Source of the DNA: Branchiostoma floridae
Taxonomy: Eukaryota > Chordata > Leptocardii > Amphioxiformes > Branchiostomatidae
DNA length: 53,168 nucleotides
Reading direction: 5' to 3'
NCBI RefSeq assembly: GCF_000003815.2
Contig: NC_049996.1
Location: 15,458,197 to 15,511,364 of the forward strand
Shown: positions 21,667 to 30,836 of the stretch, in pieces
How the letters are laid out: the number at the start of each line of letters is the position of its first letter
Numbering within the stretch: position 1 is the stretch's first letter
Made by a program: the position numbers and the translations under genes
The notes under the pieces: model-generated
The model's database searches: none
Seen by the model: only the letters and a program-made list of their open reading frames with translations
Told to the model about the DNA's origin: nothing

Positions 21667-24600
21667 GTGAGGAGTCGTACTGTTATTTTTCATTGTATCC
21701 TTGTAACTTATACTGTAAAGAGATACGCTGTGGGGCGGGTGTATCATTTGAGGGATTTGGAGTACAAAATTTTGAAATGGGGCAAATTAATTGTGTTTGG
21801 TGTTACTGTGATATTATCACCAATTCCATTAACTAGAAACTAGAAACTGAACAAGACATGGATTTCTGTGAAAGTCTACTGATATTGTAAAAAGACACAC
21901 GCTCATATGTCACTATGTACAGAGGTTTTAAATTTCTTTCTGTTTGCTACATTATACAGCTGCACATGTGTGTTTTATTTTGTTATTCAGGTATTATAAT
22001 TCAGGTAAGAAATTATTCTTATAGATCGATAAGAAAATGCATGTTAGCAGTATTCTTTTATTTTCAGTGCTCTATTGCAAAGTAAGTAGCGCAGCTAGCA
22101 AAATGATGTGTGAATACATGTTGAGATACGTTTAAAACCAACAGAATAAACTCCACCTCCCCATACCTTGTATCGGGACATTTCTTAAACTAAAACATCG
22201 CTTACGACAGGTAAGGTGGTATCTCACTGCACTTGGGGTATCGGTGCGGCAATTTCAGAGATAAAGATCAAGCTTTCTTCCGTTTTGTGTATTTTGTTGT
22301 TTTCTAAGTCATACTTTTGCGTATTACGCAATATTTAGGTTATAAACAATCGCGAAAATAGCAAAACAGCGCCACAGTGAACGGACCCCGCAGTGCCGCA
22401 CAGGTGCCACAAGTGCAGTGAGAGTCCACCTTAAGAGGGCTCTGTTGTGGAGCGTTTTTGGCGACGCATCAGGGGTGGAGGTATTTTTTGTCAGGTTTTC
22501 CTTTCTGGCCAGTATCTTATCGTTGCCTTGTTTAGAGCTGACTCAAACAACAACATGAGTTCGATGGAGGACGGCCCCACCATCGTGTTGAACGATGCCG
22601 AGGAGGCTGTGGTCACAGCTGGTGCTGACGTCACCGGTGGACCACAGAACGAAGAGTGTAGAAAGGTATCTGTATCTGTATCTATATAGCCAGTATAACC
22701 GCTATTCGGTGTAACACACCAGCTTCTGTATCTGTATCTGTATAGCCGGTATAACCGCTATTCGGTGTAACACACCAGCTTCTGTATCTGTATCTTTATA
22801 GCCGGTATAACTGCCCTTCGGCGTAACACACCAGCTTCGCAGGCACGCGGCGCGGCAGCAGCTGGTTGTATTACACCGATGGAGCCGTCACACCTAACTT
22901 TTGCGAGCGTTATTTAACTTCCTGTTGCTCACATTTGTTTGTTTATCTATTAGGATTTTCCTAACTGTTAAACTCTGTTTTCTGTATCAGGTGTCCTTTG
23001 GGCACACACCGGAAGACTGCAAGTCCAATCCAAAGCAAACAAAGTCTCCCCCGCCCGACAGTACTAACAACAACAACAACAGCATCAGTATGGACAGCGC
23101 CGGTGAGACCAAAAATTTACGGATAAAGTCCCCAAGTGAAGACCGGCGCAGAAGCACGTCCACTGAGATCACGATGGAGCAAAGAGAAGGCAAGACTACA
23201 GTTGCATTTTCTAGCCTTCTCCCTCTCCTTCTTCTTCTTCTTCTTGTGTGCGGATAAGGGCAAGCGGTACGGTGTACCGGTACAGAACCGTTTTTTTTCT
23301 TCTTTTTGGACTGGTCCGGAAAAAACGGACCTGTAATAATTCAGTAGACCGGATGTTGGACCGATTGAAAAATGAACTTATTACACCGGCACTACGGCGG
23401 CAGGCGTTCACGTGTTTTGAGGCTTGTTGGTCCAAGAAAATAACAAGAGGAGTAATTTTCAAGTTTATTTTATCAACCTTGGTCTATAGCTAACTTAACA
23501 GAATCAGTTAGCGTTTACTCCATCAAGCAGATTCCTTTGTAGCGAAATGGACTTGTTTTGAGTATTGCTTATTCACAAACAATCAAGTCCAGGTTCAGGT
23601 CCTGACCTAGAACTGATCCTCTGGACCTGGATTTTCTGTACCGGTACCCACCCCTAGGCCAGACCGGCTGTCGGGGCTTGAGCAGTATGCTCCACTCGAT
23701 AGTAGTCCTTGATGATATATCCGGATGAGTAACTCCTTTTACCCAGTTACAATTAATTCTTATGGACGTATTTCTTCAAGGAATGTTCTTTTTCTTCTTT
23801 CCCCCCGCAGCGTTCAGGGAAGTTTTCGACCTGTTTGACCGCACGGGAGGGGGCACGTTTGACGCCGAGGAGCTGGATGAAGCTCTCCGGTCCGTCAACA
23901 TCTGTCTGGACAAGGACGAACTCGTGGACGTTATCTATGGGCTAGACAAAGACGGTGATGATAATTTCAATGTTTTGTTTGCAAACTCGTTCCCAAAGGG
24001 TATCTGTATCTGTATCTATATCGCCGGTATAACCGCCCTTCGGCGTAACACACCAGCTTCGCAGGCACGCGGTGCGGCAGCAGCTGGTTATATTACACTG
24101 AACGATCCGTCACACCTAACTTCTGCACATCTATCTGCAAGCGTTCTTTAAAACTATCCAGAGAAGAGGCCCCTACTGTACTTGGTCATAACAAGTTCCA
24201 CTCTACGATAGTTCTGGGAAAATACGAATTGCATGTACAGTGAGTTTCGAAGGATAAGAGTAGGCAATAGAATCTACACAAAGTTTGCACACAAAGTTTT
24301 GCCTGCACGTAAAGTTCTACGGTGTGTCTGCGTGCTCCAATATCCGTCGGATTCCCTACAAGTTCGTACGTAGGCGGTACGTAACACTTACGGATCCCAA
24401 AAGATTGCCCACGTTTTGGCACGTATTTGCACGTATGGCGGGTTTTGCCATTAGCTTAGCTGTGACTTGATATAACTTTTCATTCTGCTATCCTCAGGAA
24501 ATGGCGAGATTGACTTCGACGAGTTTCTGGCCCTGATGACGAACACTGAGCGCTTCCTGGAGAGTCTAGGTAAGCTGGGCAAGGACAGGGACGGTAGCCT

Positions 24601-25355
24601 GGGTACCATCCGGGGAGTAGATGCATAAATTGTATTTATGTGTATTACACATGTATTATTTGATGTATCATTGTTATGATTTCGGTATGACGGCTTTGAA
24701 AAGGTGTCTTCTGATACCTGTTCGGTGTTCCGCCATACCCTCCATTGTCTATGTATATGGAGAAACCCAATAAATAAATACATGTAAATAGACAAGTATG
24801 TTTATTGAGTGCCGTAGCAGCCTGATGATACGTTGCCCGCTTGTTTCAGCGGACGAGCACCAGGGAGTAGATGGCGGGAGCAGCCAGATTCTGGAGGAGA
24901 GGAGGCAGCGGAAAGAGCGAGAGGGTCTGCTGTTCCAGGCGCTCACGCAGTTCATGAAGAAGTCGGCCATCATCGGTATAGGGGAGATTGTGGGGTAAGT
25001 ACTGTATAAAAGCTGGCCTTTCCGTTTATCTGTCTATTCAAACGATCTCCATTGGTGAGTACAATGGAGCTAAAAGTACAATGTATCGCCAGTCTTCCTG
25101 GAATCATACAAAACACGTTACATAAAACAACACAGTACATTGAGACTTTTTACACCTTCAACATAACTTGAACCTATAGATACACTAACACCTAAAGCAA
25201 ATACTAATGCTATACCTTATTCTTAAAGTAAAAGTACTAGTAATGTCGCAGTTAATGTATCGTATGGTACCCAGGTTAACAAAAAAGGGTCATGCATAGA
25301 AAAAAGTCAACGTTAAGCCAACTACATGTGTATTTTGGTTCACATGTATATACAC

Positions 25356-25387
<32 letters not shown>

Positions 25388-26965
25388 CTATCTATCTATC
25401 TATCGATCGATCGAGATAGATAGATAGATAGATATTGTGGATCGAAATAAACTAAACTTAACTTTTCTCCAGGTATTTCCGTACGAAGTACAACAAGGCG
25501 CCGCACGTGGTGCAGCACTACGCCGCCGGAGCCAGGCTCATCGGACTCACGGAGAAGCAACTGCACATGCGCCTGGAGGACCTTCACGCTAGCTCCAAAG
25601 GTGTGCTGAAACACTTCTCCGCTAGGTGGCGTTAACGTACGATCTCGGCCCAGGGTTGGACAAGTCCGCTAGCCCTATTGTCCCGGGCAAGTGAAAATGC
25701 CAATCGGGCAAGTGCATGTCCTTCCCCACTGGGCAAGTTAGCTTTTCTCCATTGGCATTGAGTGAGATTTTGATGTACTCTTTACTTTTCACAGTCATGG
25801 CATCAAGCATTTGTTAACACAGAAAATAGAGCCAATAACATGAATTCTATCAAAGGCCACGGAAATACGTAGAAAAATGACATTCAAAGTTTGGACAAGT
25901 CAAAAGTTGGTTCGAGCAAGTAAATTTTTTAAGTACTTGCCCGATAGGACAAGTCAATTTTAGAAAACTTGTCCAACCCTGTCGGCCCCTGACTTCCAAC
26001 CACTTGTAATGCATTATGTATCTCAAGTCATTTGGTCCCAAAGAGATAGAATACAATAGAATGCAACAGAATAAGAAAAAAAATATATCTATAGAATTCC
26101 GTATGTAAATCCAGATAAGATCAGGCAAAGGCGCATGCAGGTCTTTTGCCACTACGTGTGACATCCAGAACTAGTGGCAAATGATCTTATCTTATGGGAA
26201 CCGGTCCAGGGTAAAAGAAAACCTGGCAGGCAGAAAACCACCTTTATAGACACGATTCCGGGCTCGACAGACTGAGCAGCACAACTGAACTACGTTCACT
26301 GATGAAGGATAGGGAGGAGTGGAGAAGGAGGGTCCAGCATTCTTCCCGTGTTGACATCTGACGATGTCCTCGACCGACCGACCGACCGAATCCAGATGTT
26401 CTCCCAGTCACTGACGGAAGACAACGATGCTGTTTGAAACGCCTGTTTCCAAATTTCATCTAGGTTGCTTGAGTAACTGCTACCTTTGTATCTTATGATC
26501 CGAACACAATAAAATAGAATAAGTTAAATGATATAAAACATGCTCACTGAAGAAGATTGCCTGATGGCCTTTGAAATGTGATTTAGATTTGATTAAGATA
26601 CAATAGAGGCCGCTTAATTGCTCGGCCTATGTGCTAGTGAATTTCGTGCAATTATCCGGCTCGTGCAGTAATGTGAAGTTATCCAGCTGTACCGCACCGG
26701 GATTTCGGGATTCCGTGCAGTTAACAGAAGTGTGCATTAATCCGTTGTGCAATTAACTGGCTTTCACTGCACTATCATGTCTTGCCCTGTTTCAGAACAA
26801 GACTCGGCCAGCCCCTACGCACAGCCCCTGAACTACAAGTTCTGGTGGCCCACCCTGGAGAAGAAGAGAAAGAAAACGAAAGAAAAGCGCAGCCACAGGA
26901 GAATCCATCTCGTCAAGTTCATCAAAGACGAAAATCACCACAACGGGCAGGGCAGGAAAGAACTG
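21290..26965 (+). CDS. EF-hand calcium-binding protein, eight exons, 3' end unresolved
   Basis: Seen: exons 21290-21666, 22536-22665, 22991-23189, 23811-23954, 24498-24569, 24850-24994, 25473-25600 and 26796-26965 join in phase (2,0,1,1,1,2,1) to 455 codons. Residues 1-235 are low-complexity, rich in Ser/Asn/Glu/Arg and probably disordered. EF-hand 1 (FREVFDLFDRTGGGTFDAEE, loop 245-256) has Thr and Gly at loop positions 3 and 5, so weak or no calcium binding is likely. EF-hand 2 (loop DKDGNGEIDFDE, 281-292) is canonical. Its loop is split by an intron after Asp283. C-terminal to it are a basic amphipathic stretch (LEERRQRKEREGLLFQAL), HYYAAGARLIGL-like sequence (HVVQHYAAGARLIGLTEKQL), and a Lys/Arg-rich tail with NYKFWWPTLEKKRKK. 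Membrane segments and a signal peptide are absent. The architecture resembles vertebrate SPATA21-type proteins, but only tentatively. The start is the first ATG of the open frame, which stays open upstream. The stop may lie past the assembly gap. Confidence 0.85.
22212..22433. mobile_element. 222 bp MITE in EF-hand gene intron 1
   Basis: Inverted ends of 24 bases with two mismatches (TAAGGTGG..TCTCACTGCACTTG at 22212-22235, complement at 22410-22433). The interior shares ttttgttgttttctaagtca-like sequence with 44440-44490, so a related element lies there. No coding capacity. Confidence 0.8.
22536..22665 (+). CDS. EF-hand gene exon 2 with donor at a SINE-like repeat edge
   Basis: Acceptor TTGTTTAG, 130 bases, encodes ADSNNNMSSMEDGPTIVLND through GGPQNEECRK, ending AAAG|GTATCT (phase 0). 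The donor GTATCT is the first unit of the (ATCTGT)n head of the SINE-like repeat that fills the start of the intron. Confidence 0.75.
22666..22908 (+). repeat. Interspersed SINE-like repeat, copy 2, with triplicated head
   Basis: The agccggtataaccg...cagcttc head is present three times in tandem (about 22686, 22741 and 22798) before the single body and tail. It begins at the exon 2/intron 2 junction. Confidence 0.85.
22991..23189 (+). CDS. EF-hand gene exon 3 with GC splice donor
   Basis: Acceptor TTCTGTATCAG, phase 0 start, encodes VSFGHTPEDCKSNPKQTKSP through STEITMEQRE. Only AGAAG|GCAAGA gives the phase 1 end needed by exon 4, and the join makes REAFREVFDLFD, the normal entry to an EF-hand. 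No GT donor in the right phase is nearby. This is a GC-AG intron by inference. Confidence 0.7.
23250..23660. mobile_element. Possible hAT-type MITE in the GC-AG intron
   Basis: The right end reads gtaccggtacccacccctag and the left end has the related gtgtaccggtacagaacc in inverse orientation. CTAGGGGTGGG ends are reminiscent of hAT elements. The left terminus is degenerate, so the boundary is approximate. Confidence 0.4.
23811..23954 (+). CDS. EF-hand gene exon 4 (EF-hand 1 and first part of EF-hand 2)
   Basis: Acceptor CCCCCCGCAG, 144 bases, phase 1 to 1. Encodes FREVFDLFDRTGGG, FDAEELDEALRSVNI, CLDKDELVDVIYGLDKD and donor GACG|GTGATG. The next exon completes the second loop exactly, supporting this donor over readthrough into the following SINE-like repeat. 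Confidence 0.9.
24003..24234 (+). repeat. Interspersed SINE-like repeat, copy 3
   Basis: Lies in intron 4, about 50 bases after the exon 4 donor. Matches copy 1 (6216-6452) from the (ATCTGT)n head to the ctacgatagttctggg tail. Confidence 0.85.
24498..24569 (+). CDS. EF-hand gene exon 5 (rest of EF-hand 2)
   Basis: Acceptor CTATCCTCAG, 72 bases, encodes NGEIDFDEFLALMTNTERFL and ESL. Donor CTAG|GTAAGC, phase 1. Glu at loop position 12 is present. Confidence 0.93.
24570..24780 (+). other. Readable intron 5' end with polyadenylation signal
   Basis: Reading through the exon 5 donor stays open for 19 codons (GKLGKDRDGSLGTIRGVDA) to TAA at 24626-24628. An AATAAATAAATA signal follows at 24769. This could give a short isoform ending just after EF-hand 2, or it may be the 3' end of a retroelement that landed here. 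Confidence 0.3.
24850..24994 (+). CDS. EF-hand gene exon 6
   Basis: Acceptor CTTGTTTCAG, 145 bases, encodes ADEHQGVDGGSSQILEERRQ, then RKEREGLLFQALTQFMKKSA and IIGIGEIVG. Donor GTGGG|GTAAGT, phase 2. Charged helix followed by a hydrophobic patch. Confidence 0.88.
25350..25436. repeat. (ATCT)n / (GATA)n palindromic microsatellite
   Basis: A (CTAT)n tract switches through tcgatcgatcga into a (GATA)n tract, making a perfect-looking hairpin of about 80 bases. It ends about 36 bases before the exon 7 acceptor. Confidence 0.95.
25473..25600 (+). CDS. EF-hand gene exon 7
   Basis: Acceptor TTTTCTCCAG, 128 bases, encodes YFRTKYNKAPHVVQHYAAGA, RLIGLTEKQLHMRLEDLHAS and SK. Donor CAAAG|GTGTGC, phase 1. 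Codon use is GC-rich at third positions like its neighbours. Confidence 0.88.
25652..25980. mobile_element. hAT-like MITE in EF-hand gene intron 7
   Basis: Inverted ends AGGGTTGGACAAGT / ACTTGTCCAACCCT, flanked by ctcggccc and gtcggccc, an 8 bp target duplication with one mismatch. The inside repeats cgggcaagtg-type words. The 8 bp duplication and ends fit hAT. At 329 bp it is non-autonomous. Confidence 0.8.
26168..26361 (+). pseudogene. LINE reverse-transcriptase C-terminal fragment
   Basis: Encodes ELVANDLILWEPVQGKRKPG and RQKTTFIDTIPGSTD. After a frameshift it continues with STTELRSLMKDREEWRRRV and QHSSRVDI, then a stop. This is the same tail block (LILWEP..G.R..GR, W..RV) as the LINE piece at 19681-20215. 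A (CGAC)n tract follows at 26375-26390. It is inserted in sense in EF-hand gene intron 7. Confidence 0.85.
26796..26965 (+). CDS. EF-hand gene exon 8 (last exon found)
   Basis: Acceptor CCCTGTTTCAG, 170 bases, encodes EQDSASPYAQPLNYKFWWPT, then LEKKRKKTKEKRSHRRIHLV and KFIKDENHHNGQGRKEL. Likely donor GAACTG|GTCAGT, phase 0. If this is not a donor, the frame continues 16 codons to a TGA at 27014-27016. No AATAAA follows closely. Confidence 0.82.
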
Positions 26966-27109
26966 GTCAGTAAAGTCACTTCTTTACACTTTTCAACCAG
27001 TCTTATTTTGCTTTGACAAAAAAACATGGATGCTACAAGGGTAGCCATATTGGTGTCAAGCTATGATGCAAATGTCTAAGCAAAATAGCGGCAGAGGCGC
27101 TGATTTCCA

Positions 27110-27232
27110 TCTCGCAACGGTCGAAACGGTCGTCACCTTTTGAAACGGTCGTCGCCTTTTGAGACGGTCTTCGCCTTTTAAAAACGGTGGTCGCCCTTTG
27201 AAACGGTTGTCGCCTTTTGAAACGGCTGTCTG
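27110..27232 (+). repeat. Tandem repeat, about 20 bp units, six copies
   Basis: Units of the form gaaacggtcgtcgcctttt repeated about six times with substitutions, just 3' of the last EF-hand exon found. Confidence 0.9.
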
Positions 27233-27439
27233 TATTATCACGCTCTGTTCACGTGACGTACTTGGTTAGGAATGAGGGTTTAGGCTTTTTGAGTCGGGTT
27301 CAAACCAAAGATGGTGCCTATTGCATAAATTTCTATGCAATCTTAAATAAATTCCATCTCATTGTGCTGGAGTATCTCCACATTCTATTATTGTGCTTTA
27401 AGAACAGGCTCAAACCAAGTCGCTGAGCCAATGCTTTAT

Positions 27440-27545
27440 TCTCACTGACGTTTCGGTGACCGTCTGTCACCTTCTTCAGGGCACCTGTCCTGCAGTGCAA
27501 TGTGAACCAGTCAGAATTGCCCTGAAGAAGGTGACAGAAGGTCAC
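27440..27545. mobile_element. Foldback element with hammerhead-like cores, cut by assembly gap
   Basis: Minus strand 27479-27450 carries CTGAAGA, a GGTGAC/GTCACC stem and GAAAC. The plus strand repeats CTGAAGA (27522-27528) and the stem up to 27545, where the N run starts. Two copies face each other. Confidence 0.7.
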
Positions 27546-27645
27546 NNNNNNNNNNNNNNNNNNNNNNNNNNNNNNNNNNNNNNNNNNNNNNNNNNNNNNN
27601 NNNNNNNNNNNNNNNNNNNNNNNNNNNNNNNNNNNNNNNNNNNNN
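27546..27645. other. Assembly gap (100 N)
   Basis: Exactly 100 N, the usual placeholder for a gap of unknown size. It begins inside the second arm of a palindrome. Confidence 0.99.
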
Positions 27646-28019
27646 CTAGAGTTCCACGAACACATACCTTTGCCAAATAAACCAGGTTTGTTATGTAGAA
27701 TGATGTCTGTAGACATAAATATGTTACTCATTACATTTTATCTTATATGCCTGGAGTAACATTTCGCCATTGCTTATACAAATTTTCAAGATCCTTATTT
27801 ACATAATAATATTAAATTGTATCAAGCATCACTTAAGCTATCAGCATACCAAAAATCATGATGATCCTTTCATCCCTTCTTAACTATTCTCTTTCAAAGT
27901 AGGAAACTAAACCGGCTCCTGCAGTTCAAGAAAAGACGTTAGCGGACGCAAACATACCCCTCTTACTCTCTGCCATCTTTCTCAGTTACATATGTGACAA
28001 GTTTGAAAGTACTATCACG

Positions 28020-28515
28020 GAATGCAGTGGATTTATCAACTTTCCTCATTAATTATGCAATTTAGCTGTTACTTGCATAATTAGTATCCCATTATGTAAG
28101 TTTTTACTTAGGCTATCTACACACCAAAAATCATGACGATCCGTCAACACGTTCATATTTCCTCATTAATTATGCAAATTAGCTGTCGATTTGCATAATT
28201 AGCAATCTATCGTGTAAGTCTTCCCTTTGGCTATCTACATACCAAAAATCATGACGATCCGTCAACACGTTCATATTTTCTCATTAATTATGCAAATGAT
28301 GCCGTCATTTGCATAATTTATATGCATTGGTATTTCTCTCTTTCTCATCTATATATGTGAAATCTAAATATGTGAAGTTTGAAAGTTCTATCATGAAATG
28401 CACTGGATTAATAAACTTTCCTCATTAATTATGCAAATTAGTTGCTGATTTGCATAATAAGTATTCCGTTAGGTACATTGTTACTTGGGCTATCTACATA
28501 CCAAAAATCATGAAA
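28020..28515. repeat. Tandem repeat, about 117 bp, with palindromic octamers
   Basis: Four units, each with cctcattaattatgcaaatt, a mirrored atttgcataatta, and ctatctacataccaaaaatc. ATGCAAAT and its complement recur as a near palindrome in each unit. The second and third units are almost identical. Confidence 0.85.
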
Positions 28516-29504
28516 TCGCTTCCCCGTTCTCGCCCTCCCCGGCTAGTGATCTCGCCCCCTATCTCGCCACCTTTAGCGATTTCGCCCCCCCCCCCCCAAA
28601 ACGGGTTTACATGACATTTTAGAAGTTGATTGGTATAAATCACAAAATGCAGTTTCAGAATGATATAAGTACACGAGTCTTAAACATAACTCCATCCATA
28701 GTATTAATATTAACGTAATTACATGTTGATAAGACAGTTGAAGTTGTTTCGGACAAGGAGGGTTTGGTCCTTGTATTCCCATTATTGCATCTATTTGAGT
28801 CTCGACATAAGATGTATTTCATTGTATATGAATATGAAGCCTCTACCATGAATTGACCACAAAAGAAGTATGAAATGTCTGTATTAGTTATGTAGATAAG
28901 GTATTCATTGGAATATCGCACATTTTGTTATATGCACCTAGGCTATGGGTATCTTCACCTCCAATATGACTGTTTTTCTAGTATTTAGAAACTCTATCAG
29001 GTGTTTTACCCGTGTTTCTTAAGACTGGTACTTTACCAGTGTTTTTGTAGCTTTTCGCAACAGGTATATGAACTTGCGCTTAGTTAGTCTTTCTAATAAG
29101 AAACTACAAATGTATTATTCACTTGTGTTTTTGTTAGTGCTTTGGAAATGTTTCCTGCACAAATAGAAAATATGTAGCTGACTTATTCCGTACCGTAGAT
29201 GGTGATGATTTATACATTCGCGATAGCTCCGTCTTTTTCCTCAAAAATGTGTCTTTTTCATTTCAATGGCTTGTTTGCATCGAACCATATAGTATCGACT
29301 TTCGAGGTATAACATCTTCAGGTAAAGAGGTGCCATATAGGTGCCAGTTAACACACCATATACGCATACGTTACTCCCCAGGTGCAGGATAGTACCAGGT
29401 AGCGAGCCTAATATGTAGTTGCTCTTGAGAACCCTCCGAGAAGCAATGTAGACCTGTAGACCTTGCGAACTTTTCTACACATTTCTTATAAGGTAATATT
29501 CTAC
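28516..29504. other. AT-rich sequence without a recognised gene
   Basis: A run of 14 C (28586-28599) follows tctcgcc repeats at 28535-28585. The rest shows no family signal and no bounded element. Confidence 0.5.
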
Positions 29505-30325
29505 CTGGATATCTAAACATCATCGACATCAACACAACACTTGAACTGATCGCGAAACAAACGCAATTTTTCAATGCCTGATTCGAAGTAAACAAAACAT
29601 TAACTTTACACGTACACAACAGAAAATGCCCTTCAGTCTCTAACGTTACAACTGGATAAAAGAAACCCGGGAAATTACTTCCGGACATTTCGAGTGACAT
29701 CCATCACTCTTCTTGAGCGTCTCTAGAATGAACTGGCAGGACAATTCGATGCATATAACAGTTACATAGAACACATACAACTAGAAAAAAAAGGCTGATG
29801 ATGTCAATCTCACTACTAACTCAAAAGGCACGCATGTAATTGTCACTCATATATAAATCATGTTTAGATAGTTCCTATGGTTAGGCCATGTGCTAAAGAA
29901 GTGACAGTTGTTTTCTTATCCATTTGTAGAGATTGAATGGTATTTGAATATTTCAGGTCATAGACGTAACAAAAAATGCCATTCATTCATTCACTCATCG
30001 CTGTGGTACCTCTAAAGATGTGTTGAAGATGGGGCGTCAAATATCTCGTGCTTGCCTCTGACTGGAACCCTTTAGTGGATAAAAATGCCTTCAGGTTCAA
30101 GGTTGGAATGGAGAAATCAGAAGAAAATGGCTCCTTATATAACACCCACACCCATAAAAACAGCGTCTTGCATTTATGCAAAGCAACACATGGTCATGGT
30201 AACCTGAATTCTTTGTATAGGCGATGTCTGAAGTTCAAAAGAACTGTTAGCTCGTTGTTCACGCAGTTCAAAGACAGTGCCGATGTCAGTTAGGTATTAC
30301 TAACCTTTTGTGTTAGGCCCTGTGT
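29505..30325. repeat. Long interspersed repeat, copy 1 (intact site)
   Basis: Matches 42906-44990 in order: tatctaaacatcatcgac, aaaacattaactttac, acaactggataaaagaaac, gaactggcaggacaattc, gatgtgttgaagatggggcg and accttttgtgttaggcc. It carries a worn hammerhead-like core on the minus strand around 29680-29715. The 81-residue open frame inside it is not conserved in copy 2. Confidence 0.85.
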
Positions 30326-30529
30326 TATGTTTTGTGTTATGGCCTCAGTTTACTGGAACTGCCGGAGATTTTTTGGTTTCAATTACAGTACACTTCTGTG
30401 GGTAATAAGAAGTCTCCCAAATATGACTGGTGAAACAACATAATCATGCCATTTCTAACTGCCACAACACTGCTGAAGGACTAAAGAAACGCGTACACAC
30501 GACAACCGCTGGAATGTCGAAACTTTCCT

Positions 30530-30790
30530 ACATGCACGAACCTTATGCAAAAGACGTAATGTCTCGTGAGCCGGCGGTGGTCGGTCGGTTTCGCACAGAG
30601 TTTTCGCATAAGGTTCGTGCAAATCGCATAAGGTTCGTGTGTGTCACATAGTGATTCGTGCGTATCACACAAGATTCGTACGTTTTCGCATAGTGATTCG
30701 TGTGATTTTTATAAGGTTCGTGCGTTTTCACATAGTGATTCGTGCGTATCACATAATGTTCGTACGAATCTCATAGGGTTCGTGCAAATG
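30530..30790 (+). repeat. Degenerate tandem array of about 19-20 bp units
   Basis: About ten units of the form cacatagtgattcgtgcgt / cgcataaggttcgtgcaaat. One inverted unit (acgaaccttatgcaaaagac) stands at the left edge. The short open frames across it are by-products of the repeat. Confidence 0.88.
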
Positions 30791-30836
30791 CTAAGGCACC
30801 CCTGGGCTTGCTGGCGATATAACCATGGGCGATATA

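Noticed and set aside
23999-24151. EF-hand exon 4 continuing into the SINE-like repeat
   Set aside because: The open frame runs on by chance. The donor GACG|GTGATG and next exon rebuild a canonical EF loop exactly, whereas readthrough destroys it.
28020-28515. CRISPR-like repeat-spacer array
   Set aside because: Units are contiguous degenerate tandem repeats with no unique equal-length spacers, in a eukaryotic context.
30048-30293. 81-codon frame in repeat copy 1
   Set aside because: The matching part of copy 2 (about 44750-44940) has stops and frame changes, so the frame is not conserved.
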